Source: an uncultured Eubacteriales bacterium (lineage in GTDB: Bacteria; Bacillota; Clostridia; Oscillospirales; Oscillospiraceae). From it: DNA of 5,349 bases. Of this stretch, positions 1-5,349 are shown in pieces (within the stretch, counting starts at the first letter, position 1; each line of letters opens with the position of its first letter). The translations under genes and the position numbers were made by a program. The notes below the pieces were generated by a model. It did no database searches. It was given only the letters and a program-made list of their open reading frames with translations, and was not told the origin of the DNA. The DNA lies in the NCBI GenBank assembly GCA_902461475.1, contig CABPXX010000114.1:1-5349 (forward strand), read 5' to 3'.

Positions 1-262
1 TGCCGGTGCCCACCTGGGCGGCGATGGCGGTGGCCAGGGCCTGGAAGGAGCTCATGCCCTGGGCCTGGGCCCCGCCCCGCAGGGACAGGTTGCCAAAGAC
101 CTTTTTCATGCCCTCGCCAAAGCAGCGCACCTGCACAAACCGGGTGCGGATGGAGTAGAACAGGCCCACGCCAATGAGCAGAAATACCAGAATGTAGCTG
201 GATAGGTAGTCATTTAAGGCGTTGACCACGGGTAAAAGTGCGGCTTCCAATTGCTGAACCAT
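1..262 (-). CDS. AGCS-family sodium:alanine/glycine symporter, N-terminal part (runs off the window)
   Basis: Only the first 87 codons are visible; the gene continues beyond position 1. The protein starts MVQQLEAALLPVVNALNDYL. A hydrophobic first membrane segment follows (about residues 22-38, YILVFLLIGVGLFYSIR), then the family-typical TRFVQVR stretch, and then SSFQALATAIAAQVGTG near residues 71-87. The last is the conserved AGCS motif that begins the Na+/substrate-binding core. The family consists of inner-membrane symporters that import alanine or glycine with Na+. The ATG at 260-262 is chosen because a strong Shine-Dalgarno (GAGGAGAGG, about 269-278) lies 6-7 bases upstream and the family N-terminus fits. 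The upstream tandem glycine riboswitch suggests glycine as the physiological signal and a likely substrate; that is inference. Glycine versus alanine preference cannot be read from this fragment. Confidence 0.93.
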   Translation of the reverse strand, partial: MVQQLEAALLPVVNALNDYLSSYILVFLLIGVGLFYSIRTRFVQVRCFGEGMKKVFGNLSLRGGAQAQGMSSFQALATAIAAQVGTG

Positions 263-290
263 GTTGAACCCTCTCCTCGAGCTGTTTTTG

Positions 291-333
291 ACAAAACAAA
301 AACAGGTTGCGGAATGGAATACTCCGCAACCTG
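291..333 (-). terminator. Intrinsic terminator in the riboswitch leader
   Basis: Read on the minus strand, an 11-bp perfect stem (CAGGTTGCGGA at 333-323 with TCCGCAACCTG at 313-303) closes a 9-base loop. It is followed directly by TTTTTGTTTTGT (302-291). It lies between the second glycine aptamer and the symporter start, so it is the expected switching element that decides whether RNA polymerase reaches the gene. Its T-tract can also pair with a downstream CAAAAACAG (290-282), which gives a competing hairpin. Confidence 0.88.
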
Positions 334-396
334 AGGAAATGACTGTGCTGACACCGACTCCCCCAATGGGGAGCGGGTGCGTCGGCGTATGATTTC
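334..396 (-). promoter_or_regulatory. Riboswitch expression platform: long nested hairpin between aptamer 2 and the terminator
   Basis: On the minus strand three nested helices can be drawn. GAGGAAAT (399-392) pairs with ATTTCCTC (340-333). Inside that, ACGCCGA (388-382) pairs with TCGGTGT (357-351). At the tip, CTCCCC (373-368) pairs with GGGGAG (363-358). The outer helix reuses three bases (GAG) of the 3' strand of the aptamer-2 P1 helix and touches the first base of the terminator stem. It is therefore placed to communicate ligand state to the terminator. The pairings are seen in the sequence; the switching role is inferred. Confidence 0.6.
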
Positions 397-480
397 CTCT
401 GTCCTTTTGCCTGAGAGATTGGTGGGAACCAGCGGTCCCCACGTTGCACCTTCGGCACTCATTGCTGAGCTTCTCCAGAG
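397..480 (-). promoter_or_regulatory. Glycine riboswitch, second aptamer
   Basis: The minus-strand sequence contains the hallmark glycine-aptamer blocks in order: CTCTGGAGA, GCCGAAGGTGCAA and TCTCTCAGGCAAAAGGACAGAG. P1 is CTCTG (480-476) with CAGAG (401-397). P2 is GCTCA/TGAGT. P3 is a 9-bp helix GTGGGGACC/GGTTCCCAC with a three-base loop. This copy matches the consensus better than the first one. It is separated from aptamer 1 by a 9-base linker, which is the usual tandem arrangement. Glycine binding is expected to control the terminator downstream. For AGCS transporters an OFF response is plausible, since a glycine riboswitch in front of such a gene in Streptococcus pyogenes has been reported to act that way. 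Polarity here is not proven. Confidence 0.95.
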
Positions 481-489
481 TTACATCCA

Positions 490-569
490 CGTACAGTCCT
501 CACCCCGTGTTCCGGGGAACCTGAGAGTGTCACTCCTTCGGTAGGCCGACCCTGGCCTTTTCCTGCACG
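490..569 (-). promoter_or_regulatory. Glycine riboswitch, first aptamer
   Basis: This is the promoter-proximal aptamer on the minus strand. P1 is a 7-bp helix CGTGCAG (569-563) with CTGTACG (496-490), containing one G-U pair. The core blocks are GGAAA (a variant of the usual GGAGA), ACCGAAGGAGTGA, ACTCTCAGG and GAGGACTG. P2 is AGGCC/GGCCT. A small extra hairpin (CCCCG/CGGGG) sits between the CTCAGG block and the GGAC block, a position that varies in length in this class. It is more divergent than aptamer 2 but still recognisable, and the 9-base linker supports a true tandem unit. Confidence 0.9.
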
Positions 570-600
570 CTTCGTCTGCTTTTGTTTTGTTGTGATGGAC

Positions 601-629
601 ATTATACCGCCGCATGCGGACAGTGTCAA
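601..629 (-). promoter_or_regulatory. Sigma-A-type promoter of the glycine-riboswitch transcript
   Basis: On the minus strand TTGACA (629-624) and TATAAT (606-601) are separated by exactly 17 bases. This is a perfect match to the housekeeping consensus. Transcription should begin near 593-595, giving a leader of about 330 bases that contains both aptamers and the terminator. Such a strong promoter fits a gene controlled after initiation by attenuation. The spacer holds a 10-bp perfect palindrome, CCGCATGCGG (610-619). Confidence 0.92.
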
Positions 630-764
630 GGGGGGATTGATGGTTTCAAATGTTTCAGGTTCCAACTTGCCAGCCTGGGAAGGTATCCGGGGCTATAGGG
701 GGTTCTGTGCTGTACTGGGGGAATTTTTTTATCAGTGGAAGCAGCTTGTTAGTAAATTTTCGAC
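630..764. other. Intergenic stretch between divergent promoters, no gene seen
   Basis: No supported coding region or RNA gene is visible here. It contains a series of G-runs on the plus strand (630-635, 677-679, 689-692, 698-702, 717-721) and AT-rich tracts near 722-731 and 751-760. The AT tracts could help a promoter toward secA. No convincing terminator or known RNA family was recognised. Confidence 0.6.
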
Positions 765-793
765 TTTCTAAGGGGCGGCTACAGTGGTAAAAT
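765..793 (+). promoter_or_regulatory. Candidate upstream secA promoter (extended -10)
   Basis: TGGTAAAAT at 785-793 has the TG dinucleotide of an extended -10 element and a five-of-six -10 hexamer. The -35 position 17 bases upstream (TTTCTA, 765-770) is poor but acceptable for an extended -10 promoter. It would start transcripts near 800 and place the 807-829 hairpin at their very 5' end. Prediction by eye only. Confidence 0.4.
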
Positions 794-797
794 ATCC

Positions 798-926
798 ATG
801 GCCCAACCGAGGGCGGCACTGCCCCTCGGGCCCATTACCCTTATAATTTTCAATTTCCTCTTTTTTCTCGTGGGGGAGTATGGTATACTACATAAGTTAA
901 AATGGGTTTTTCTACCCAAGCACTGA
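798..926 (+). CDS. Unproven 42-codon hydrophobic reading frame upstream of secA
   Basis: An ATG-to-TGA frame encodes a 42-residue peptide starting MAQPRAALPLGPI, with a hydrophobic middle (TLIIFNFLFFLVG, about residues 14-26) and a basic tail ending KWVFLPKH. The stop (924-926) lies 21 bases before the secA start. The position recalls secretion-monitor leader peptides such as SecM of Escherichia coli, but no arrest motif of that family is recognisable. Against it: there is no Shine-Dalgarno before the ATG, the hydrophobicity follows from a T-rich tract, and the better secA promoter lies inside the frame. I list it as a weak candidate, not an established gene. Confidence 0.15.
   Translation: MAQPRAALPLGPITLIIFNFLFFLVGEYGILHKLKWVFLPKH
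807..829 (+). other. GC-rich hairpin in the secA upstream region
   Basis: CCGAGGG (807-813) and CCCTCGG (823-829) form a perfect 7-bp stem around a 9-base loop. No U-run follows closely enough on either strand to call it an intrinsic terminator. It would lie at the 5' end of RNA from the upstream promoter candidate and would be absent from RNA starting at the downstream one. Confidence 0.5.
861..889 (+). promoter_or_regulatory. Candidate main secA promoter (extended -10)
   Basis: TGGTATACT at 881-889 combines an extended TG motif with the good -10 hexamer TATACT. The -35 position at 17-base spacing is TTTTTT (861-866), which is weak, as extended -10 promoters tolerate. The start would be near 895-897, giving a secA leader of about 50 bases. 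A small stem TGGGT/ACCCA (903-918) lies in that leader ahead of the ribosome binding site. Confidence 0.55.
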
Positions 927-947
927 ACCAGAAAGGAAGCGCGCAAC

Positions 948-3737
948 ATGGGTTTGTTTACGAAAATATTTGGCACCCCGTCCCAACGGGCGGTCAAGGC
1001 GCTCACCCCCCTCGTGGATAAAATTGAGGCCCTGGAAGAGGAAATGAAGGCTCTGTCCGACCAGCAGCTGCGGGCAAAAACCGACGAGTTTAAGGCCCGT
1101 CTGGCCAACGGCGAGACCCTGGACGACATTCTCCCCGAGGCCTTTGCCGTGTGTCGGGAGGCAGACTGGCGTGTTCTGGGTATGCGTCCCTATCGGGTGC
1201 AGCTCATCGGCGGCATCATCCTCCACCAGGGCCGTATCGCTGAGATGCGCACCGGTGAAGGTAAGACCCTGGTGGCCACCCTGCCCGCCTACTTGAACGG
1301 CCTGTCCGGCAAGGGCGTGCACATCATCACCGTCAACGACTACCTGGCCAAGCGTGACTCGGAGTGGATGGGTAAGGTCTACCGATTCCTGGGGCTCTCG
1401 GTGGGCCTGGTCATCCACGGCGTGGACAAGGAGGCAAAGAAGGCCGCCTACGCCGCCGACATCACCTACGGCACCAACAACGAGTTTGGCTTTGACTACC
1501 TGCGAGACAACATGGCCATCTACTCCAAGGAGCTGGTGCAGCGTGGCCACAACTTCGCCATCGTGGACGAGGTGGACTCCATCCTCATCGATGAGGCCCG
1601 TACCCCTCTGATCATCTCCGGTCAGGGCGAGAAGTCCACCCAGCTTTACCAGCTGGTGGATAACTTCGTGGCCCGTCTGACCTGCCAGCGTGTGGCCTCC
1701 GTGGATGCCAAGGAGGAGGAGGACGTCAACATCGATGCCGACTACATCGTGGACGAGAAGGCCCGCACCGCCACCCTCACCGCCCGTGGCGTGGCCAAAG
1801 CTGAGCAGCAGTTCAACCTGGAGAACCTGTCCGACCCCGAGAACACCACCCTGTCCCACCACATCAACCAGGCCATCAAGGCCCGCGGCGTCATGCGCCG
1901 GGACATTGACTACGTGGTGAAGGACGGCGAGGTTATCATCGTCGACGAGTTCACCGGCCGTCTCATGTACGGCCGCCGCTATAACGAGGGCCTGCACCAG
2001 GCCATCGAGGCCAAGGAGCACGTCACCGTGGCCCACGAGTCCAAGACCCTGGCCACCATCACCTTCCAGAACTACTTCCGTCTCTACGACAAGCTGTCCG
2101 GTATGACCGGTACCGCCATGACCGAGGAGGAGGAGTTCGGCCAGATCTACTCCCTGGATATCGTGGAGATTCCCACCAACCGCCCCGTGGCCCGTGTGGA
2201 CCACCCCGACCAGGTGTACAAGACCCAGACCGGCAAGTACCGGGCCGTGGTCCGTCAGATCAAGGAGTGCCACGAGAAGGGCCAGCCTGTGCTGGTGGGT
2301 ACCGTGTCCATTGAGATCTCTGAGCTGGTGAGCAAGCTGCTGACCCGGGAGGGCATTCCCCACAACGTGTTGAACGCCAAGCACCACGACAAGGAAGCGG
2401 AGATCGTGGCCCAGGCCGGTAAGCTGGGCGCCGTCACCGTGGCCACCAACATGGCCGGCCGTGGTACCGATATTATGCTGGGCGGTAACGCCGAGTACAT
2501 GGCCAAGGCTCTGCTGCGCCGCCAGGGTATGAGCGACGAGCTGCTGGCTGAGTGCGATGGCCACGCCGACACCGACAACGAGGAGATTCTCGCCGCCCGT
2601 GAGGCCTTCGCCCAGGCTGAGGCCCAGTTCAAGGCCGAGATCAAGGAAGAGGCCGAGAAGGTCCGGGAAGTGGGCGGCCTGTACATCCTGGGCACCGAGC
2701 GCCACGAGTCCCGCCGTATCGACAACCAGCTGCGTGGCCGTGCCGGCCGTCAGGGCGACCCCGGCGAGAGCTGCTTCTTCCTGTCCCTGGAAGACGACAT
2801 CCTCCGCCTGTTCGCCTCCGACTGGATTCAGAGCGTCATGGATAAGCTGGGTGTGGACGAGGACACCCCCCTGGACCAGAAGATGCTGTCCAACGCCATC
2901 GAGAAGGCCCAGCGGAAGGTGGAGTCCCAGAACTTCCAGATCCGTAAGACCGTGCTGGAGTACGACGACGTGATGAACACCCAGCGTGAGGTCATCTACA
3001 AGCAGCGCCGCCAGGTGCTGGACGGCGAGGACGTCCACGCCGCCATTGAGAATATGCTCACCACCACCGTCACCAACCTCATCGCCGGACACACCGGAGA
3101 GCAGGGCAAGCTGGACGAGGCTGGCTTCAAGGTGGCCATGGCCCCCTGGGTCAACGTGATGTTCACCACTGAGCAGCTGGACGATGTGAAGGGACAGCTG
3201 GGAAGCCTGTCCACCCAGGCCCTCACCGACAAGCTGCTGGAGCTGGCCCATGCCAACTACGAGCACCAGGCCGACTCCATTGCCCAGCAGTTGGCGGAAC
3301 TGGGCCAGACCGCCATCCAGAACCCCATGGGCGAGCTGGAGCGGGTCATTCTGCTGCGCGTGGTGGATGAGTACTGGATGGACCACATCGACGCCATGAC
3401 CGAGCTGCGCCAGGGCATCGGCCTGCGGGCTTACGGCCAGTCTGACCCCGTGGTGGAGTACAAGCGGGAAGGCTACGACATGTTCGAGGAGATGATCGCC
3501 GCCATCCAGGAGGAGACTCTGCGGCGTCTGTACTCCGCCCGCATCCGCACCAACCAGGGCATCCAGCGTCAGCGTGTGGCCAAGGTCACCGGCGAGTCCG
3601 GCGGCTCGGACAAGACCGTGACCCAGCAGCCCACCAAGAAGACGGTAAAGATCGGCCGCAACGACCTGTGCCCCTGCGGGTCCGGCCTGAAGTGGAAGAA
3701 GTGCACCTGCGAGCAGTACCACCACGGGAAAGAGTAA
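948..3737 (+). CDS. secA: Protein translocase ATPase SecA
   Basis: SecA is the motor that binds preproteins and, using ATP, drives them through the SecYEG channel at the cytoplasmic membrane. The 929-residue protein is complete, somewhat longer than E. coli SecA (901) and Bacillus subtilis SecA (841). Visible in order: Walker A MRTGEGKT (100-107); Walker B IVDEVD (205-210); preprotein cross-linking domain (about 220-370); [14 protein letters not shown] (384-397) at the start of NBD2; [12 protein letters not shown] (498-509) and the arginine-finger block [13 protein letters not shown] (594-606); central scaffold helix (about 650-690); two-helix finger (about 790-850); variable linker; and a C-terminal zinc tail with CPCGSG at 908-913. 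The start has AAGGAAG (933-939) 8 bases upstream and the typical MxLFxKIFG N-terminus. Oddities: an acidic insert in NBD2 (about 514-574), and a fourth zinc ligand shifted by one residue (C919-T-C921). The next gene follows after 34 bases with no terminator. Confidence 0.98.
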   Translation: MGLFTKIFGTPSQRAVKALTPLVDKIEALEEEMKALSDQQLRAKTDEFKARLANGETLDDILPEAFAVCREADWRVLGMRPYRVQLIGGIILHQGRIAEMRTGEGKTLVATLPAYLNGLSGKGVHIITVNDYLAKRDSEWMGKVYRFLGLSVGLVIHGVDKEAKKAAYAADITYGTNNEFGFDYLRDNMAIYSKELVQRGHNFAIVDEVDSILIDEARTPLIISGQGEKSTQLYQLVDNFVARLTCQRVASVDAKEEEDVNIDADYIVDEKARTATLTARGVAKAEQQFNLENLSDPENTTLSHHINQAIKARGVMRRDIDYVVKDGEVIIVDEFTGRLMYGRRYNEGLHQAIEAKEHVTVAHESKTLATITFQNYFRLYDKLSGMTGTAMTEEEEFGQIYSLDIVEIPTNRPVARVDHPDQVYKTQTGKYRAVVRQIKECHEKGQPVLVGTVSIEISELVSKLLTREGIPHNVLNAKHHDKEAEIVAQAGKLGAVTVATNMAGRGTDIMLGGNAEYMAKALLRRQGMSDELLAECDGHADTDNEEILAAREAFAQAEAQFKAEIKEEAEKVREVGGLYILGTERHESRRIDNQLRGRAGRQGDPGESCFFLSLEDDILRLFASDWIQSVMDKLGVDEDTPLDQKMLSNAIEKAQRKVESQNFQIRKTVLEYDDVMNTQREVIYKQRRQVLDGEDVHAAIENMLTTTVTNLIAGHTGEQGKLDEAGFKVAMAPWVNVMFTTEQLDDVKGQLGSLSTQALTDKLLELAHANYEHQADSIAQQLAELGQTAIQNPMGELERVILLRVVDEYWMDHIDAMTELRQGIGLRAYGQSDPVVEYKREGYDMFEEMIAAIQEETLRRLYSARIRTNQGIQRQRVAKVTGESGGSDKTVTQQPTKKTVKIGRNDLCPCGSGLKWKKCTCEQYHHGKE

Positions 3738-3771
3738 CCTTTGTGACCCAATCACCGGGAGGTAACCCACC

Positions 3772-4584
3772 ATGACAATTGTCCAGAAGCAACATCAATC
3801 TGTGGTCTTTTTGGCCTCTGAGGAGATGGAAAAGGCCGGAGGGGTGGCCCACGGCTTCTCCACCCGCCTGGGCGGCATCTCAGAGGGCATGTGGGCGTCC
3901 CTGAACCTGGGCGTGAGCCGAGGGGACGACCCGGACCATGTGCGGGAGAACTACCATCGGTTTCTGACCGCCATCGGGGCCCAAGGGCCCCGGATGGCCA
4001 TGTCCAATCAAGTCCATGAAAACCATGTGCGGGTGATCACCAAGGCAGATGTGAAGGAGGACCCCTACGAGAAGGTGACCTACGAGGCCGACGGCCTGGT
4101 CACCGACCTGCCCGGGGTGACCCTGGTGATCTTCTCCGCCGACTGTCTGCCCATCTTGTACTATGACCCGGTGCGCCAGGGGGGGGCCGCCGCCCATGCC
4201 GGGTGGCGGGGAACCGCCGCCGACATCGCTGGGGCGGTGGTGCGCAAGATGGAGGAGGTATACGGCTGTGACCCCCAGAACATCCTGGCCGCCATCGGCC
4301 CGGGCATCGGCCCCTGCTGCTTTGAGACCCATGAGGACGTGCCCAACGCCATGATGGCCGCCTTCTCCACCCCGGTGCTCAAGTACCTGCACATCCAGGA
4401 AAACGGCAAGTATTCCGTGGATTTGAAGGGCATCAACGCCATGCGCCTGGAAAAGGCGGGAGTGCCCACCGAGAACATCGGCGTCTGTGAGCTGTGCACC
4501 AGCTGCCACCCGGACCTGTTCTGGAGCCACCGCCAGGTGGGCACCAACCGGGGCTCCATGGCCGCCGCCATTGGTTTGAAATGA
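3772..4584 (+). CDS. pgeF: Peptidoglycan editing factor PgeF (YfiH/laccase-domain, COG1496 family)
   Basis: The complete 270-residue protein is normal in length for the YfiH/DUF152 family. The metal-site residues are all present: H82 in SNQVHENHV, C125 in FSADCLPI and H142 in AAHAGWRGT. Other family blocks are HGFSTRLGG (27-35), AAIGPGIGPCCFE (173-185) and the end motif CTSCHPDLFWSHR (242-254). In E. coli, YfiH hydrolyses UDP-MurNAc-L-Ser to remove serine wrongly placed where L-Ala belongs, so it edits cell-wall precursors in the cytoplasm. Animal and some bacterial relatives act on purine nucleosides, so that activity is an alternative. Older databases call it polyphenol oxidase or laccase. 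A strong GGGAGGT (3757-3763) precedes the ATG by 8 bases. It lies 34 bases after secA and overlaps the next gene by ATGA, which suggests cotranscription with both. Confidence 0.94.
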   Translation: MTIVQKQHQSVVFLASEEMEKAGGVAHGFSTRLGGISEGMWASLNLGVSRGDDPDHVRENYHRFLTAIGAQGPRMAMSNQVHENHVRVITKADVKEDPYEKVTYEADGLVTDLPGVTLVIFSADCLPILYYDPVRQGGAAAHAGWRGTAADIAGAVVRKMEEVYGCDPQNILAAIGPGIGPCCFETHEDVPNAMMAAFSTPVLKYLHIQENGKYSVDLKGINAMRLEKAGVPTENIGVCELCTSCHPDLFWSHRQVGTNRGSMAAAIGLK

Positions 4585-5349
4585 GACGCAAGACCCAACT
4601 AGCGGCCCTGGCCGTGGCAGGAGCGCTGCTCCTGTCCGGCTGCACCGCCGCCACGGAGGAGAACCTGGCACCGTCGGCCGCCCCCACCGGGACGGTGCAG
4701 CCGGGCCCGACCGAGAACTTCTCCCTGGCCTATGACCCCAAACAGACCATGCACCCCATCACCGGCACCAACGGGGCGAATTTGGAGCTGGGGGGATTGG
4801 TGTACCAGGGCCTGTATGAGCTGGACCAGAGTTTCCAGCCCCAGCCCCAGCTGGCCGCCGGGGCCACCGCCGGGTCCGACGGCCTGACTTGGAGGGTGGA
4901 GGTGGCTCAGGGGGTGTGCTTCTCCGACGGCACCCCCCTCACCGCCGCCCATGTGGTCTCCTCTCTGGAGATCGCCCGCACCGCCACCCGGTACCAAAAC
5001 CGTCTGTCCGGCGTCACTGGGGTGGCCCAGACCGGGACCTATACCCTCACCATCACCCTGTCCCGCCCCAACGCCAACCTGCCCGCCCTGCTGGACATTC
5101 CGGTGGTGCTGGAGCGGGAGGGACAGGACCCCTTGGGCACCGGGCCCTACCTGTTGCAGGACGGGGCCCTGGTCCCGAACCCCTACAGCGGCCAGGTGGA
5201 CGCCCTGCCCGCAGAGACCATCCCCCTGGTGGAGGTGAGCACTCCAGACCGGCGCAAGGCCGCCTTTGACAGCGGTGAGGTGTGGATGGCCACCACCCAG
5301 TTTTCCGCCCCCCCGGCGGTGGGGTACCCCGGCACCCGTCTCCCCCCGG
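4581..5349 (+). CDS. ABC transporter solute-binding lipoprotein, family 5 (peptide/nickel type), N-terminal part
   Basis: At least 256 codons are visible; the gene runs off the right edge. The start MRRKTQLAALAVAGALLLSGC is a lipoprotein signal peptide with lipobox LLSGC and the modified cysteine at C21, followed by a Thr/Ala/Pro/Glu-rich tether to about residue 45. Family 5 (OppA/DppA/NikA-like) signatures follow: LVYQGLYELDQSFQPQPQLA (73-92), GLTWRVEVAQGVCFSDGTPL (101-120) matching the usual 'F-DGTPLTA-DVV-SL' block, GTGPYLL (186-192) and RRKAAFDSGEVWMA (224-237). Such proteins sit on the outer face of the membrane and deliver peptides, metal chelates or similar solutes to an ABC importer. 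The ligand cannot be told from this part. The ATG overlaps the pgeF stop (ATGA, 4581-4584) and has only a poor Shine-Dalgarno, so translational coupling is likely. No permease or ATPase genes fall within the window. Confidence 0.9.
   Translation, partial: MRRKTQLAALAVAGALLLSGCTAATEENLAPSAAPTGTVQPGPTENFSLAYDPKQTMHPITGTNGANLELGGLVYQGLYELDQSFQPQPQLAAGATAGSDGLTWRVEVAQGVCFSDGTPLTAAHVVSSLEIARTATRYQNRLSGVTGVAQTGTYTLTITLSRPNANLPALLDIPVVLEREGQDPLGTGPYLLQDGALVPNPYSGQVDALPAETIPLVEVSTPDRRKAAFDSGEVWMATTQFSAPPAVGYPGTRLPP

Noticed and set aside
210..665. Minus-strand frames of 68-82 codons over the symporter leader
   Set aside because: They run through the glycine aptamers and terminator, whose RNA structure explains the sequence. 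No credible protein signature.
677..721. G-runs as a possible G-quadruplex
   Set aside because: Four runs exist, but the loops (9, 5 and 14 bases) are long, so the canonical pattern is not met. It is recorded only as sequence bias.
807..829. GC hairpin as an intrinsic terminator
   Set aside because: No T-run follows immediately on either strand, and no gene ends nearby on either side.
3735..3771. Terminator or programmed-frameshift prfB start after secA
   Set aside because: The 34-base gap has only a tiny possible stem (GTGA/TCAC) with no T-run, and the downstream protein is clearly PgeF, not release factor 2.
912..3773. A 953-codon open frame on the minus strand across all of secA
   Set aside because: It is codon-aligned with secA and stays open because secA contains no TTA, CTA or TCA codons, a consequence of strong codon bias. 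Its product is repetitive Gly/Val/Leu/His-rich sequence like no known family, and secA itself is unmistakable.
3880..4671. Long minus-strand frame opposite pgeF
   Set aside because: Antisense shadow caused by GC-rich codon use; pgeF on the plus strand has all family motifs.
4889..5269. Plus-strand frames of 95-126 codons inside the lipoprotein gene
   Set aside because: Out-of-frame Pro/Arg/Gly-rich shadows; the frame from 4581 has a lipobox and family 5 binding-protein motifs throughout.

Overview
The window reads as chromosomal DNA from a GC-rich Firmicute. A high-GC member of the Clostridia, of the Oscillospiraceae/Flavonifractor type, is my best guess. That placement is inference. It rests on a 929-residue SecA with a clostridial-style N-terminus, strong AGGAGG-type Shine-Dalgarno sites, a perfect sigma-A consensus promoter, a tandem glycine riboswitch feeding a sodium:alanine/glycine symporter, and coding DNA that avoids A/T-ending Leu and Ser codons next to AT-richer leaders.

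Left part, minus strand (1-629). A divergent unit runs toward position 1. It has a textbook promoter (TTGACA-N17-TATAAT), a tandem two-aptamer glycine riboswitch, a structured expression platform with an intrinsic terminator, a strong Shine-Dalgarno, and the first 87 codons of an AGCS-family sodium:amino-acid symporter that leaves the window at position 1. The riboswitch implies that glycine is the sensed solute, and probably one of the transported ones.

Middle (630-947). This is a divergent intergenic region of about 320 bases. It holds two candidate extended -10 promoters reading toward secA, a GC-rich hairpin between them, and an unproven 42-codon hydrophobic reading frame that stops 21 bases before secA.

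Right part, plus strand (948-5349). Three genes are closely packed, with no terminator visible between them: secA (the Sec translocase ATPase, complete), then after 34 bases pgeF (YfiH/laccase-domain peptidoglycan-editing factor, complete), then, overlapping by ATGA, a lipoprotein of the family 5 ABC solute-binding proteins (peptide/nickel type), cut by the window end. They probably form one transcript. The shared theme is loosely envelope biogenesis: protein export, fidelity of cell-wall precursors, and an exported solute-binding lipoprotein that itself needs Sec.

No mobile element, CRISPR array, tRNA or rRNA was seen. The best candidates for something less ordinary are the layered expression platform of the riboswitch, the short hydrophobic frame before secA, and the shifted fourth zinc ligand in the SecA tail. 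No clearly new system is evident.
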